DNA from: Pseudogulbenkiania ferrooxidans 2002
GTDB lineage: Bacteria > Pseudomonadota > Gammaproteobacteria > Burkholderiales > Chromobacteriaceae
NCBI RefSeq assembly: GCF_000174355.1
Contig: NZ_ACIS01000008.1
Location: 186,001 to 250,000, forward strand
Length of the DNA stretch: 64,000 nucleotides
Direction: 5' to 3'
In this document: one piece after another, positions 1 through 8,651 of the stretch
Layout: each line of letters opens with the position of its first letter
How positions within the stretch are numbered: position 1 is the first letter of the stretch
Notes under the pieces: model-generated
What the model saw: the letters and a program-made list of their open reading frames with translations, nothing else
What the model was told of the DNA's origin: nothing
Database searches by the model: none
Made by a program: the position numbers and the translations under genes

Positions 1-881
1 TCAAGTATCTGGAAGATTTCGTCGGCCACACCCCGCTGGTCCAGCTCAAGCGTCTGCCCGGCAATACCAGCAACATCGTGCTGGTCAAGCTGGAGGGCAA
101 CAACCCGGCCGGCTCGGTCAAGGACCGTCCTGCCCTGTCGATGATCCGCCGCGCCGAGGCGCGTGGCGACATCAAGCCGGGTGATACGCTGATCGAGCCC
201 ACCAGCGGCAACACCGGCATCGCGCTGGCGATGGCGGCGGCGATGATGGGTTACCGCATGATCCTGGTGATGCCGGACAATTCCAGCGCCGAACGCGTGC
301 AGACCATGCGTGCCTACGGCGCCGAGGTGGTGCTGACGCCGGCGGCGCTGTCGATGCCGGGCTCGATCGACGAGGCGCGCCGCATGGAAGCGGCGGGCGG
401 GGGCATCATCCTCGACCAGTTTGCCAACCCGGACAATCCGCTGGCGCATTACGAGGGCACCGGCCCGGAGATCTGGGCCGATACCGCCGGCACCGTGACG
501 CACTTCGTTTCCAGCATGGGCACCACCGGCACCATCATGGGCACCAGCCGTTTCCTGAAGGAAAAGAACCCGGCGATCCAGATCGTCGGCGTGCAGCCGG
601 AGCCGGGCAGCCAGATCACCGGCATCCGCAAGTGGGAAGACGAGTACCTGCCCAAGATTTGCGATTATTCGCGCATCGACGAGCTCCGGCTGGTGTCGCA
701 GCAGCTGGCCGAGCAGACCGCGCGCGACCTGGCCCGCATCGAGGGCATCATGGCGGGGCCGTCGTCCGGCGGGGCGCTGGCCGTGGCGCTGCAACTGTCG
801 CAGCAGCTGGAAAACGCGGTGATCGTCTCCATCGTCTGCGACCGCGGTGACCGTTACCTGTCCACCGGCCTGTTTCCCTGA
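1..881 (+). CDS. cysM: Cysteine synthase B, 5' end outside window
   Basis: This is a PLP-dependent O-acetylserine sulfhydrylase that makes L-cysteine from O-acetylserine and sulfide (or thiosulfate for CysM). The open frame runs in from base 3 (K-Y-L-E-D-F-V-G-H-T-P-L), so only the first few codons are missing. Visible family features are the PLP-lysine context G-S-V-K-D-R, the phosphate-binding S-G-N-T-G loop, and a C-terminal G-P-S-S-G-G motif. The sequence fits CysM better than CysK; a separate CysK is encoded at 48246-49178. The CysM assignment rests on my recall of the family sequence. A 7-bp stem (ATCGGCG/CGCCGAT, 896-912) follows the stop but has no T-run. Confidence 0.9.
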   Translation, partial: KYLEDFVGHTPLVQLKRLPGNTSNIVLVKLEGNNPAGSVKDRPALSMIRRAEARGDIKPGDTLIEPTSGNTGIALAMAAAMMGYRMILVMPDNSSAERVQTMRAYGAEVVLTPAALSMPGSIDEARRMEAAGGGIILDQFANPDNPLAHYEGTGPEIWADTAGTVTHFVSSMGTTGTIMGTSRFLKEKNPAIQIVGVQPEPGSQITGIRKWEDEYLPKICDYSRIDELRLVSQQLAEQTARDLARIEGIMAGPSSGGALAVALQLSQQLENAVIVSIVCDRGDRYLSTGLFP

Positions 882-1011
882 GCGCGTGTGACTAAATCGG
901 CGGTGCGCCGATATCGCTGTCGTGGCGTTCGCCGCCTTAACCGGTCTCGGGCGTTCGCCACGTTTCTTTCACCCGCTCTGAGCCTGTTTCCGATTTTCTG
1001 ACACCGTCCGC

Positions 1012-2172
1012 ATGGCACAACACGCTTTTTCTCCCGACAAAGACGGCTCGATGAGCCCGCTGGCCTGGTACCAGGCCGCTTCGCAGAAGGTTGGCTTCAT
1101 CCACGATCCGGTGCAGGAGACCGCGGTCGGCATGCTCGACACGCTGTGGCAACAGCTGGTCGACTTCAAGGCCAAGCGCAACCGTTTCCTCGGGCGTAGC
1201 CTGAGAAGTCCCGAAGTGCCGCAGGGCCTGTACTTCTGGGGCGGGGTGGGGCGCGGCAAGAGCTTCCTGATGGATGCCTTCTTCACCTGCGTGCCATACC
1301 GGCGCAAGCGCCGCGTGCACTTCCATCATTTCATGGCCGAGGTGCACAACCAGCTGCGCTCGTTGAGCAAGGAGGCCGACCCGCTGGTGACGGTGGCGGC
1401 ACGCATCGCCCAGACGACGCGGCTGTTGTGTTTCGACGAGTTCCACGTCAGCGACATCGCCGACGCCATGATCCTGTCTCGCCTGTTGAGCGAGCTGTTC
1501 CGCCATGGCGTGATCATGGTGTTGACCTCGAACTATCCCCCCGACCAGCTCTACCCCAACGGTTTGCAGCGCAACAACTTCCTGCCGGCGATCGAGCTCT
1601 TGAAGCAGCACCTGGCGGTGTTCAACCTCGACGGCGGCAACGACTACCGGCTGCGTGAGCTGACGCGCGAGCCGCTGTTCATGGTGCCGTCCGGCGCCGA
1701 CAGCGACGCGCGCATGGAGGCGATGTTCGACCGTCTTACCGCCGGGGCGTCGGAGTCGCCGCGCCAGATCGAAATCCAGGGGCGCAAGCTGATGGTCAAG
1801 CGCCACGCGCCGGGGGTGATCTGGTTCGATTTCGCCACGCTGTGCGGCGGCCCGCGTTCGCAGACCGACTACCTCGATATCGCCGCCGGATATCATACCG
1901 TGTTCGTTTCGGGTATCCCCAGGCTGTCGGCCAACGACGCTTCGCCGGCGCGCCGGCTGACCTGGCTGGTGGACGTGTTCTACGACCACCGCGTCAAACT
2001 GGTGGCCAGCTGCGCGGTGGAGATCGACGATATCTACACCGAGGGGATGCAGGCCAGCGAGTTCTTCCGCACCGCGAGCCGTCTCACCGAGATGCAGTCG
2101 AGCAGCTACCTGGAGTTGCCGCACCTGGTCGACAACTTCAAGCTCGAGTCGCTGCAGTCGATCGCGCTGTAA
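1012..2172 (+). CDS. zapE: Cell division protein ZapE (AFG1-like ATPase)
   Basis: This is a P-loop ATPase of the AFG1/ZapE family, 386 aa, the usual size. ZapE is known to associate with the Z-ring during constriction in E. coli. A Walker A motif is visible as G-G-V-G-R-G-K-S, followed by a Walker B-like L-L-C-F-D-E-F and a sensor-type V-L-T-S-N-Y. The ATG at 1012 gives the typical N-terminus, although no strong ribosome binding site precedes it. The gene stands alone between cysM and the convergent efp, with a shared terminator at 2224-2251. Confidence 0.9.
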   Translation: MAQHAFSPDKDGSMSPLAWYQAASQKVGFIHDPVQETAVGMLDTLWQQLVDFKAKRNRFLGRSLRSPEVPQGLYFWGGVGRGKSFLMDAFFTCVPYRRKRRVHFHHFMAEVHNQLRSLSKEADPLVTVAARIAQTTRLLCFDEFHVSDIADAMILSRLLSELFRHGVIMVLTSNYPPDQLYPNGLQRNNFLPAIELLKQHLAVFNLDGGNDYRLRELTREPLFMVPSGADSDARMEAMFDRLTAGASESPRQIEIQGRKLMVKRHAPGVIWFDFATLCGGPRSQTDYLDIAAGYHTVFVSGIPRLSANDASPARRLTWLVDVFYDHRVKLVASCAVEIDDIYTEGMQASEFFRTASRLTEMQSSSYLELPHLVDNFKLESLQSIAL

Positions 2173-2223
2173 TGGTGCCAGGCGAGGCGCCCCCAGGAGG
2201 GGCAACCTCGGTGGCAAGACAAC

Positions 2224-2251
2224 AAAAAAGCGGCCATCAGGCCGCTTTTTT
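2224..2251. terminator. Bidirectional intrinsic terminator between zapE and efp
   Basis: A-run, stem GCGGCC/GGCCGC with a 4-nt loop, then T-run. It serves convergent zapE (+) and efp (-). Confidence 0.9.
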
Positions 2252-2268
2252 GACGAGGAGCGTCGCGA

Positions 2269-2832
2269 TTACACGCGCTTCTTGAATTCGTTGGTGCGGG
2301 TATCGATTTCGATTTTCTCGCCGGTGTTGACGAAAGCCGGAACCTGAACTTCGAAGGTGGTACCGACCAGACGGGCGGGTTTCAGCACCTTGCCCGAGGT
2401 ATCGCCGCGTACGGCCGGCTCGGTGTATTCCACTTCGCGCACCACGCTGGTCGGCAGTTCGACCGAGATGGCCTTGCCGTCGTAGAAGGTGACCTGGCAC
2501 ACGTCTTCCATGCCGTCGACGATGTAGTTGATGGTGTCGCCGAGGTTGTCGGCTTCCACTTCGTACTGGTTGTACTCGGTGTCCATGAACACGTACATCG
2601 GGTCGGCGAAGTAGGAGTAGGTGCAGTCCTTGCGGTCCAGAACGATCACGTCGAACTTGTCGTCGGCGCGGTAAACGGTTTCGGAGCCGGCGCCGGTCAG
2701 CAGGTTCTTCATCTTCATCTTGACGACGGAGGCGTTACGGCCGGATTTGCTGAATTCGGCCTTCTGCACGACCATCGGCTCGGAGCCGACCATGAATACG
2801 TTGCCTGCGCGGAGTTCCTGTGCGGTTTTCAT
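2269..2832 (-). CDS. efp: Elongation factor P
   Basis: EF-P enters the ribosomal E site and rescues ribosomes stalled at polyproline stretches. The protein is 187 aa, the standard length. The tip of domain I reads S-K-S-G-R-N-A-S with Arg at residue 32. That is the Arg-type loop that EarP rhamnosylates in Pseudomonas and Neisseria, rather than the Lys type used by EpmA. The putative modification enzyme earP lies 57 bp upstream on the same strand, so the two probably form an operon. The ATG at 2832 gives the normal start M-K-T-A-Q-E-L. Confidence 0.96.
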   Translation of the reverse strand: MKTAQELRAGNVFMVGSEPMVVQKAEFSKSGRNASVVKMKMKNLLTGAGSETVYRADDKFDVIVLDRKDCTYSYFADPMYVFMDTEYNQYEVEADNLGDTINYIVDGMEDVCQVTFYDGKAISVELPTSVVREVEYTEPAVRGDTSGKVLKPARLVGTTFEVQVPAFVNTGEKIEIDTRTNEFKKRV

Positions 2833-2889
2833 TGCTTCAAAGTCCCAAATCTTGAGTCGGAATCGGAAACGGATTTCCGTAAAAACCAG

Positions 2890-4050
2890 CTATTGTAGCG
2901 TGTTTTCAACCATTTGCACCAGCCGGCTTGCCAAGCCGGCCGATCCCAGCGCCTGCTTCGGCCAACCCTGGGCGTGGCGTCGCAGTTCGTCCAGTTGCGG
3001 CGCCAGCCCGGCCCACGCTGCGGCCATCCCCTGGCCACGGTTCCAGGCGTAGGCGGCGGTGACGAGAGCGTGGCGGGTGCTGTCGGACAGACTGGCGCCG
3101 TAGTGTGACAAAAACGCATCAAGCTTGACCAGGTGCGCGTCTTCTTCCTGCTGATAGATGTGCCAGAGAAAGGGGCGCGCCGCCCACTGCGCGCGCACGA
3201 AGCTGTCTTCGCCGCGCACGATGTTGAAATCGCACGACCACAGCAGCTTGTCGTAGCCGGGCTGGTCGGTGAACGGCAGCACGTGTACGGCGAGGTGGCC
3301 CTTCTGCCGCATGTCGCCGGCCTGCAAGGTCTCGTCACCGAACACCGCCGCCACGTCGCCCAGCACCTTGCCCTCTGGCACCAGCACGCGCACCGGCTGG
3401 TTTCCGGCGGCCCACGCCCTCAGTAGCTCGCCAGCGGCCGGGGTGGCGTAGCTGAACAGGCTGACGCGCAGTTCGCCTTCTGCCTGCGGCGGTACGCCGA
3501 GACCCTTCCAGTAGGCTGCCTGTACCGCCGCATCCGCCTGCCAGCGTGCGCGCTCGACGAGCAGGTCGGCCTCGCAGATCAGGCCGCCGGTGCGTTCGGT
3601 GAAGCCGGGAAAGAAGAAATGCTTGGTCAGCGGCAGGCGCGGATGCGGCGAGGGGAGGCCGTGGCAGCCCTCCACCCAGTCCTCGGCGCTGAGGTATTCC
3701 AGGTTGAGCCAGGCCGGCTTGACCGGGCGTGCCGCCATGGCGGCCAGGTAGGCATCGGGCAACTGGCAGCCGAAGGCTTCGATCACCACATCGGCGGCGG
3801 CGATGCCGTCCGGAAACGTTTTCGGCCAACGTTGCAGGGTAATGCCTTGCCGCTCTTGTACGTCGCATTCCGGGTCGAGTCCGGGACAGAGCCGCGCGAA
3901 GCTCGCCAGGTCGTCGACCCAGAGCCGGACACGTTGGCCGAACTCCCGCTGCAGCTGGCGCGCCAGCCGCCAGGTGACGCCGATATCGCCGTAGTTGTCG
4001 ATGACGGTGCAGAAAATGTCCCAGTGGCGGGCGGCAGGGCGGTGCGGCAT
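2890..4050 (-). CDS. earP: EF-P arginine rhamnosyltransferase EarP
   Basis: EarP transfers rhamnose from dTDP-beta-L-rhamnose to Arg32 of EF-P. The start was placed at the ATG at 4050 (M-P-H-R-P), because the family N-terminus W-D-I-F-C-T-V-I-D-N-Y-G-D-I-G-V follows at once. Upstream in-frame starts would add about 54 low-complexity basic residues. The predicted length is 386 aa, near the 370-380 aa typical of EarP. The D-N-Y-G-D-I-G nucleotide-sugar loop and a C-terminal R-G-E-D-S-F-V-R-A-Q-W motif are visible. The gene is immediately upstream of efp with the Arg32-type loop, which supports the call. Confidence 0.93.
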   Translation of the reverse strand: MPHRPAARHWDIFCTVIDNYGDIGVTWRLARQLQREFGQRVRLWVDDLASFARLCPGLDPECDVQERQGITLQRWPKTFPDGIAAADVVIEAFGCQLPDAYLAAMAARPVKPAWLNLEYLSAEDWVEGCHGLPSPHPRLPLTKHFFFPGFTERTGGLICEADLLVERARWQADAAVQAAYWKGLGVPPQAEGELRVSLFSYATPAAGELLRAWAAGNQPVRVLVPEGKVLGDVAAVFGDETLQAGDMRQKGHLAVHVLPFTDQPGYDKLLWSCDFNIVRGEDSFVRAQWAARPFLWHIYQQEEDAHLVKLDAFLSHYGASLSDSTRHALVTAAYAWNRGQGMAAAWAGLAPQLDELRRHAQGWPKQALGSAGLASRLVQMVENTLQ

Positions 4051-4310
4051 GGCGTGCGGGGAAAAGTGGAAACGCTGCCGAGGATACCACCGGCGACGGC
4101 GTCCGGCGGGTTTCTCTCCCGTCAAGGCGCGCGGAGGGCGCCGTGGCGGGCCGGTGGACCGGACATGCCGTGCCATGAAAATACGGAGACGGCCTATAAA
4201 TACGCATGGCATAAGCGAATCGATTAATGCTGGACTACGCTTACTCTCAGGAAGGGCCTGTTTGCGCGCCGCCGTGCGGCCCGGCGGGCCGTGATCGACG
4301 AGGGGATAGT

Positions 4311-4784
4311 GTGGACATCCAGCTGTTGCCGTTCACTTTGCAGGCAGAACGCTTTGCCTTGCCGCTGGCCCAGGTGCGGCGCGTGTTGCCCACGCTGAAG
4401 GCGATTCCGTTGCCCGGCGCGCCGGCCGTGGTGGCCGGCGTGGTGGCGCTGCGCGGCCAGCTGGTGACGGTGGTCGATCTGTGTGCCCGGCTGGGCTGGG
4501 CGGCACCGCCGCTGCGCCGCTGGTCGCCCTGGATCTGGGCCTGCACCGAGCGGCGCGACCTGCTGCTGCCGGTCGAGAGCGTGATGCCGGTCCGGCGTGT
4601 CGGTGCCGCCGACTGGACGCCGGCCGCCAAGCTGGCCAAGGTGCAGGGCAACGTTTCCGGCGTGCTGCGCTCCAGCGACGGCCTGTATCTGTTGTACGAC
4701 CTGGACGCCTTTCTTTCCGCCGACGAAGAGCGAGCCCTTGAGCGGGCCCTGGCCGATCATGACGCACGCGACGCGGCGGAATGA
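4311..4784 (+). CDS. CheW-like adaptor, WspB-type, first gene of chemosensory operon
   Basis: This is a single CheW/SH3-like domain protein, 157 aa, expected to couple the receptor (6900-8645) to the hybrid CheA kinase (8652-10865). CheW signatures are P-L-P-G-A-P-A-V-V-A-G-V-V-A-L-R-G and V-T-V-V-D-L. I chose the GTG at 4311 because GAGGGG lies 5-6 bases upstream; an ATG at 4227 would add 28 unconserved residues. The following cheR-like gene starts inside its 3' end, a 26-bp overlap that implies coupled translation. Position and size correspond to wspB, but orthology is inferred from gene order, not tested. Confidence 0.8.
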   Translation: MDIQLLPFTLQAERFALPLAQVRRVLPTLKAIPLPGAPAVVAGVVALRGQLVTVVDLCARLGWAAPPLRRWSPWIWACTERRDLLLPVESVMPVRRVGAADWTPAAKLAKVQGNVSGVLRSSDGLYLLYDLDAFLSADEERALERALADHDARDAAE

Positions 4785-6270
4785 GGCTCCGCCGTTGCCG
4801 ACGGGGCCCTTGCTGGAGCGGCTGGCCCTGCGCATCCGCGTGGAACTCGGGCTGGCGTATCCGCCCGCGCGTCATGGCGAACTGGCGCACCAGCTCGCCC
4901 AGGCCGCGCACGAGCTGGGTGGCGGGCGGGCAGCGCAGTGGCTGGCCGAGTTGGCGGCGCACCGCTGGAGTTCGGCGCAGGTGCAGCAGCTGGCGCGCTA
5001 TCTCACCGTGGGGGAAACCTATTTCCTGCGCGATCCGGCCTGCTTCACCGCGTTGCGCGACACCGTGTTGCAGCCGCTGGTCGAGTCCCGTCGTGGGCGG
5101 CAGCCGCAGTTGAGGATGTGGAGTGCGGCCTGTTGTACCGGCGAAGAGGCCTATGGCCTGCTGTTCATGGTGGACGAGCTGCTGGGCGACGAGCGCGACG
5201 ACTGGCGACTCGAGCTGCTGGCGAGCGATGTCAACCCGGACTTTCTTGCCCGGGCGCGGCGCGGCGTGTACGGCGGCTACGCCTTCCGGCAGGCCTGCCC
5301 TGCCTGGCGTGCGCGGCATTTCGTGGAGGACGACGGGCAGTGGCGGGTTGCGCCGCCCTGGCGTGACCGCATCCGTTTCTTCAACCTGAACCTGTCCCGC
5401 CCGGACTACCCCGATGCCCGGCGTGGCTTGGCCGAACTGGATGTGATCTTGTGCCGCAACGTGCTGATGTACTTCGCGCCGGAACAGGCGGGCCTGGTGC
5501 TGGAGCGGCTGCTGGCGTGTCTGGCGCCGGACGGGGTGCTGCTCTTGTCGGCGGTGGAAGCGGGGATCGCGTTGGACGCCGGCCGGGTCGGCACATGGCT
5601 GGGAGATGGCTACGCCCTGCGGCAGCCCGTCGCGACGGCGGCGCTCTCAGGGCGGGCGCTATCAGGGCGGGCGTCGGCCCGGATGCCGCCTGGCGTGCGT
5701 CACCGCGGCCATCCGGCGCCGTTGTCGCCGCTGGCGGCTCCGGCAGAGGAGAGGACGCCGGGGACGGAGGCAGAGCGGGCGATGGCGGCCGGACGCTACG
5801 CGGAGGCGGCCTTGCTGCTGGAGCGCCGTTTCGCCGGCGACGGCCTGTCGGCTCATGAGCGCATGGAAACGTGCCTCCAACTGGTCCACGCCTGCATCAA
5901 CGGCGGCCAGCCCGAGCAGGCCGAGCAGTGGCTGGCGCATGCCCGCGCGCTCGACCGGCTGGACCCGCGTCCGTACTGGCTGCTGAGCCTGCTGCGCTAC
6001 CAGCAGGGCCGGCAGGACGAGGCGCTGGCGGGCCTGAAGAGGGTGCGCTACCTCGAGCCGGACTTCGTGCTGGCCCCCTTTCTCGAACTGCAGATCCGTC
6101 TGCGGCAGGGGGAGGGGGAGCGTGCCGAACGGGTGCGGCAGTATTGCCTGGCGCTGCTGGCGGGGTACGCCGACGATGCCCTGGTGGCCGAGGGCGACGG
6201 GCTGAGCGTCAAACAGCTGCGGCTGCAATGTCTGGCGTTGGGCCGACAGCCGATGGAGAACAGGTCATGA
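4759..6270 (+). CDS. CheR-type methyltransferase with C-terminal TPR, WspC-like
   Basis: This is an MCP glutamate methyltransferase using S-adenosylmethionine, 503 aa. A CheR N-terminal helical domain spans about 15-75. The catalytic domain (about 80-275) contains T-V-G-E-T-Y-F-L-R-D and the SAM-binding W-S-A-A-C-C-T-G-E-E-A-Y, then L-D-V-I-L-C-R-N-V-L-M-Y-F. TPR-like helical repeats follow a linker at about 345-480. CheR plus TPR is the domain plan of WspC/FrzF-type enzymes rather than of flagellar CheR. The ATG at 4759 was chosen because the family N-terminus follows it. The stop overlaps the next ATG (ATGA). Confidence 0.85.
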   Translation: MTHATRRNEAPPLPTGPLLERLALRIRVELGLAYPPARHGELAHQLAQAAHELGGGRAAQWLAELAAHRWSSAQVQQLARYLTVGETYFLRDPACFTALRDTVLQPLVESRRGRQPQLRMWSAACCTGEEAYGLLFMVDELLGDERDDWRLELLASDVNPDFLARARRGVYGGYAFRQACPAWRARHFVEDDGQWRVAPPWRDRIRFFNLNLSRPDYPDARRGLAELDVILCRNVLMYFAPEQAGLVLERLLACLAPDGVLLLSAVEAGIALDAGRVGTWLGDGYALRQPVATAALSGRALSGRASARMPPGVRHRGHPAPLSPLAAPAEERTPGTEAERAMAAGRYAEAALLLERRFAGDGLSAHERMETCLQLVHACINGGQPEQAEQWLAHARALDRLDPRPYWLLSLLRYQQGRQDEALAGLKRVRYLEPDFVLAPFLELQIRLRQGEGERAERVRQYCLALLAGYADDALVAEGDGLSVKQLRLQCLALGRQPMENRS

Positions 6271-6890
6271 GTGACGATAACGCGGCATCGTCGGCCGGTG
6301 ACGCCGCTCTGTGGGCGGCGGTGTCCGCGCGGCTGGCCCGCCTGGAAAGCCTGCTGGCGGGCGATGGCGAGGGCGATCCCGCGGCGCTCGCGCAGCAGCT
6401 GCGCGAACGCACCGCCTACTGGGCCGAGCCGGAAGCCGTGGCGGCGGCGCAAGCGCCGTTCGAGGTGCTGGGCTTTTCGCTGGGGGACGAGTGCTACGGC
6501 ATCGTGCCGCACTTCGTGGCGGAAGTCGTCCCGTTGCGTCAGTTCACGCCGCTGCCGGGAACGCCGCCGTTCGTGCTCGGCATCGTCAACTTGCGCGGGC
6601 GCATCGTGTCGGTGCTCGACCTGCGCGTGCTGTTCGAGATTCCCCGGCGCGGCTTGTCGGAGCGCAACCACCTGGTGCTGCTACAGCACGATGACATGGA
6701 GTTCGGGGTGCTGGCCGACGCCATCCTCGGCATGCAGTGGGTCTCGCCCCAGACCTTGCAGCCCGAGCTGGTCGGCCTGAGCGGCATCCTGCCGTCCTGC
6801 CTGCTCGGCATCACCCCGCAGCAATGGGTGATCCTGGATGGCGCCAAGCTGCTGGGCAACGAACAACTGCAGGTGGAGTTCAACACCTAA
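6267..6890 (+). CDS. Second CheW-like adaptor, WspD-type
   Basis: This CheW-domain protein of 207 aa has an N-terminal extension (about 1-65, helical and Ala-rich) before the CheW domain (about 70-200). Signatures are F-E-V-L-G-F-S-L-G-D-E-C-Y-G-I and V-L-G-I-V-N-L-R-G-R-I-V-S-V-L-D-L. The start overlaps the stop of the cheR-like gene by 4 bases. Two CheW proteins in one operon, one short and one with an N-terminal extension, match the WspB/WspD arrangement known in Pseudomonas. It probably links the MCP and the CheA hybrid in an alternative-function chemosensory array. Confidence 0.85.
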   Translation: MSDDNAASSAGDAALWAAVSARLARLESLLAGDGEGDPAALAQQLRERTAYWAEPEAVAAAQAPFEVLGFSLGDECYGIVPHFVAEVVPLRQFTPLPGTPPFVLGIVNLRGRIVSVLDLRVLFEIPRRGLSERNHLVLLQHDDMEFGVLADAILGMQWVSPQTLQPELVGLSGILPSCLLGITPQQWVILDGAKLLGNEQLQVEFNT

Positions 6891-6899
6891 GGAGAGGCC

Positions 6900-8645
6900 A
6901 TGCTGCTAGTGAACCTGCGTACCGGTACCAAGTTGCTGCTGGCCTTCGCCGTGGTGACGGGGAGTTTTGTCGGCCTGCTGTATCTGGCGCAGGACAGCAT
7001 CCGACAGAGCCACGAACAGGGCCAGGCGATCGCACAGCTCGACCGCGACATTGCCGACGTCAAGGACCTGCGGATCAACGTCAATACCATGCGCGCGGAG
7101 ACGATGGAGGCGCTGATACGCGGCGACCGCGAACTGGACGGCCTCGAGCGCGATTTCCGGAGTCGCACCGAGGAGGACCGGGCCACGCTGGCGCGCTTGC
7201 AGCTCCGTGCCGCCGCCTCTCCGGATCTGGCGCCGCTGATTGCGGAAATCCATCAACAATGGCGGACCTACGTGGGGAGTTTTGACCAGCAGCTCATGCC
7301 GCGCATGAAGGACGGCCGGCTGGAGGAGGCGCGCCGGCTGGTCGTCGGGGCGCAGAACGAGCGGGTGGATACGTTCCGCCAGCTGGCGCGGCGCCTCGAC
7401 ATGGTGATCGCGCGCGAACAGCAGCGGCTCGACGACAGGAGTCGCGCGCTGGTGGTGCGTCAGCAGCAGCTGTTCCTGTCGGTGGGAGGCGGGCTGCTAT
7501 TGTTGACGGCGCTGCTGGCGTGGCTGCTGACTCGCAGCATTGCCCGGCCGTTGCGGCAATTGACCCGCTACGCCGAGCAGATCAGCGTCGGGGAGCTGCC
7601 CGGGCAGATCGACTTCACCGCGCGCCACGACGAGGTGGGGCAACTGGGCCAGTCTTTTGCCCGCATGGCCAGCTACCTGCAACAGTTGGCAAACCAGGCG
7701 GAACGGCTGGCGGCGGGTGAACTGGGGGGGGAGGTGCAGCCGTGCTCCGAGCACGACCTGCTCGGCCAGTCCTTCGCCCGCATGGTGGCCAATCTGCGCA
7801 CCCTGGTGCAGGAAATGCACGAGGGCATCGCGGTGCTGGCGGCGGCGAGCGAGGACATTCTCAGCGTGGCGAGCCAGGTGGCGGTAGGGGCTCAGGAAAC
7901 CGCCACGGCGGTGACCGAGATCGCCACCACGGTGGAGGAAGTGAAACAGACCGCCGTGATGGCCAACAGCCGGGCGCGCCAGGTGACCGAGGCGGCGGCG
8001 CATACCCGCGAGGTGGCGCAGCAGGGGAGCGAGGCGGTGCAAGAGAGCCTGGACAGCATGGCGCAGATTCGCCGCCAGGTCAGCGCGGTGGCCGAGAGCA
8101 TCATGCGCCTTGGCGAGCAGAGCCAGACCATCGGCGAGATCGTCGCCACGGTCAACGACCTGGCGGAGCAATCGAACCTGCTGGGGGTGAACGCCTCGAT
8201 CGAGGCGGTCAAGGCGGGGGACGTCGGCAAGGGGTTCTCGGTGGTGGCACAGGAGGTCAAGGCGCTGGCCGAGCAGTCCAAGCAGGCCACGGCACAGGTA
8301 CGGGCCATTCTCGGCGACGTGCAGCGGGCGATGACCAAGGCGGTGCTGGCGGCGGAACAAAGCGGCAAGGCGGTCGAGGCCGGATTCGCGCGTTCGCAGT
8401 TCAGCGGCGAGGCGATCCATATCCTGACCGACAGTATCGATACCTCGAACGACGTGGCGCTGCAGATTTCCGCCACCAGTCAGCAGCAGCTGATCGGCAT
8501 GGACCAGGTGGCCAGCGCCATCGGCAACATCCGTCAGGCGAGCCAGGACAACGTGGCGGGTACCCGCCAGGTGGACCAGGCGGCGCGCAACCTGCATCAA
8601 CTGGGGCTTCGGCTGCAGCAGCAGGCCAGCCTTTTCAAGTTGTGA
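6900..8645 (+). CDS. Methyl-accepting chemotaxis protein, WspA-like
   Basis: This is an inner-membrane receptor of 581 aa. TM1 is at about 11-31, a helical periplasmic four-helix-bundle-type domain at about 32-190, TM2 at about 191-211, HAMP at about 212-265, and a cytoplasmic signalling domain follows. The signalling hairpin is recognisable but diverged (N-L-L-G-V-N-A-S-I-E-A-V-K-A-G where most MCPs have N-L-L-A-L-N-A-A-I-E-A-A-R-A-G). This may reflect the separate array type. GGAGAG precedes the ATG by a few bases. In the canonical wsp operon the receptor is first; here it is fourth, between the second CheW and CheA. Confidence 0.92.
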   Translation: MLLVNLRTGTKLLLAFAVVTGSFVGLLYLAQDSIRQSHEQGQAIAQLDRDIADVKDLRINVNTMRAETMEALIRGDRELDGLERDFRSRTEEDRATLARLQLRAAASPDLAPLIAEIHQQWRTYVGSFDQQLMPRMKDGRLEEARRLVVGAQNERVDTFRQLARRLDMVIAREQQRLDDRSRALVVRQQQLFLSVGGGLLLLTALLAWLLTRSIARPLRQLTRYAEQISVGELPGQIDFTARHDEVGQLGQSFARMASYLQQLANQAERLAAGELGGEVQPCSEHDLLGQSFARMVANLRTLVQEMHEGIAVLAAASEDILSVASQVAVGAQETATAVTEIATTVEEVKQTAVMANSRARQVTEAAAHTREVAQQGSEAVQESLDSMAQIRRQVSAVAESIMRLGEQSQTIGEIVATVNDLAEQSNLLGVNASIEAVKAGDVGKGFSVVAQEVKALAEQSKQATAQVRAILGDVQRAMTKAVLAAEQSGKAVEAGFARSQFSGEAIHILTDSIDTSNDVALQISATSQQQLIGMDQVASAIGNIRQASQDNVAGTRQVDQAARNLHQLGLRLQQQASLFKL

Positions 8646-8651
8646 TGCGCC

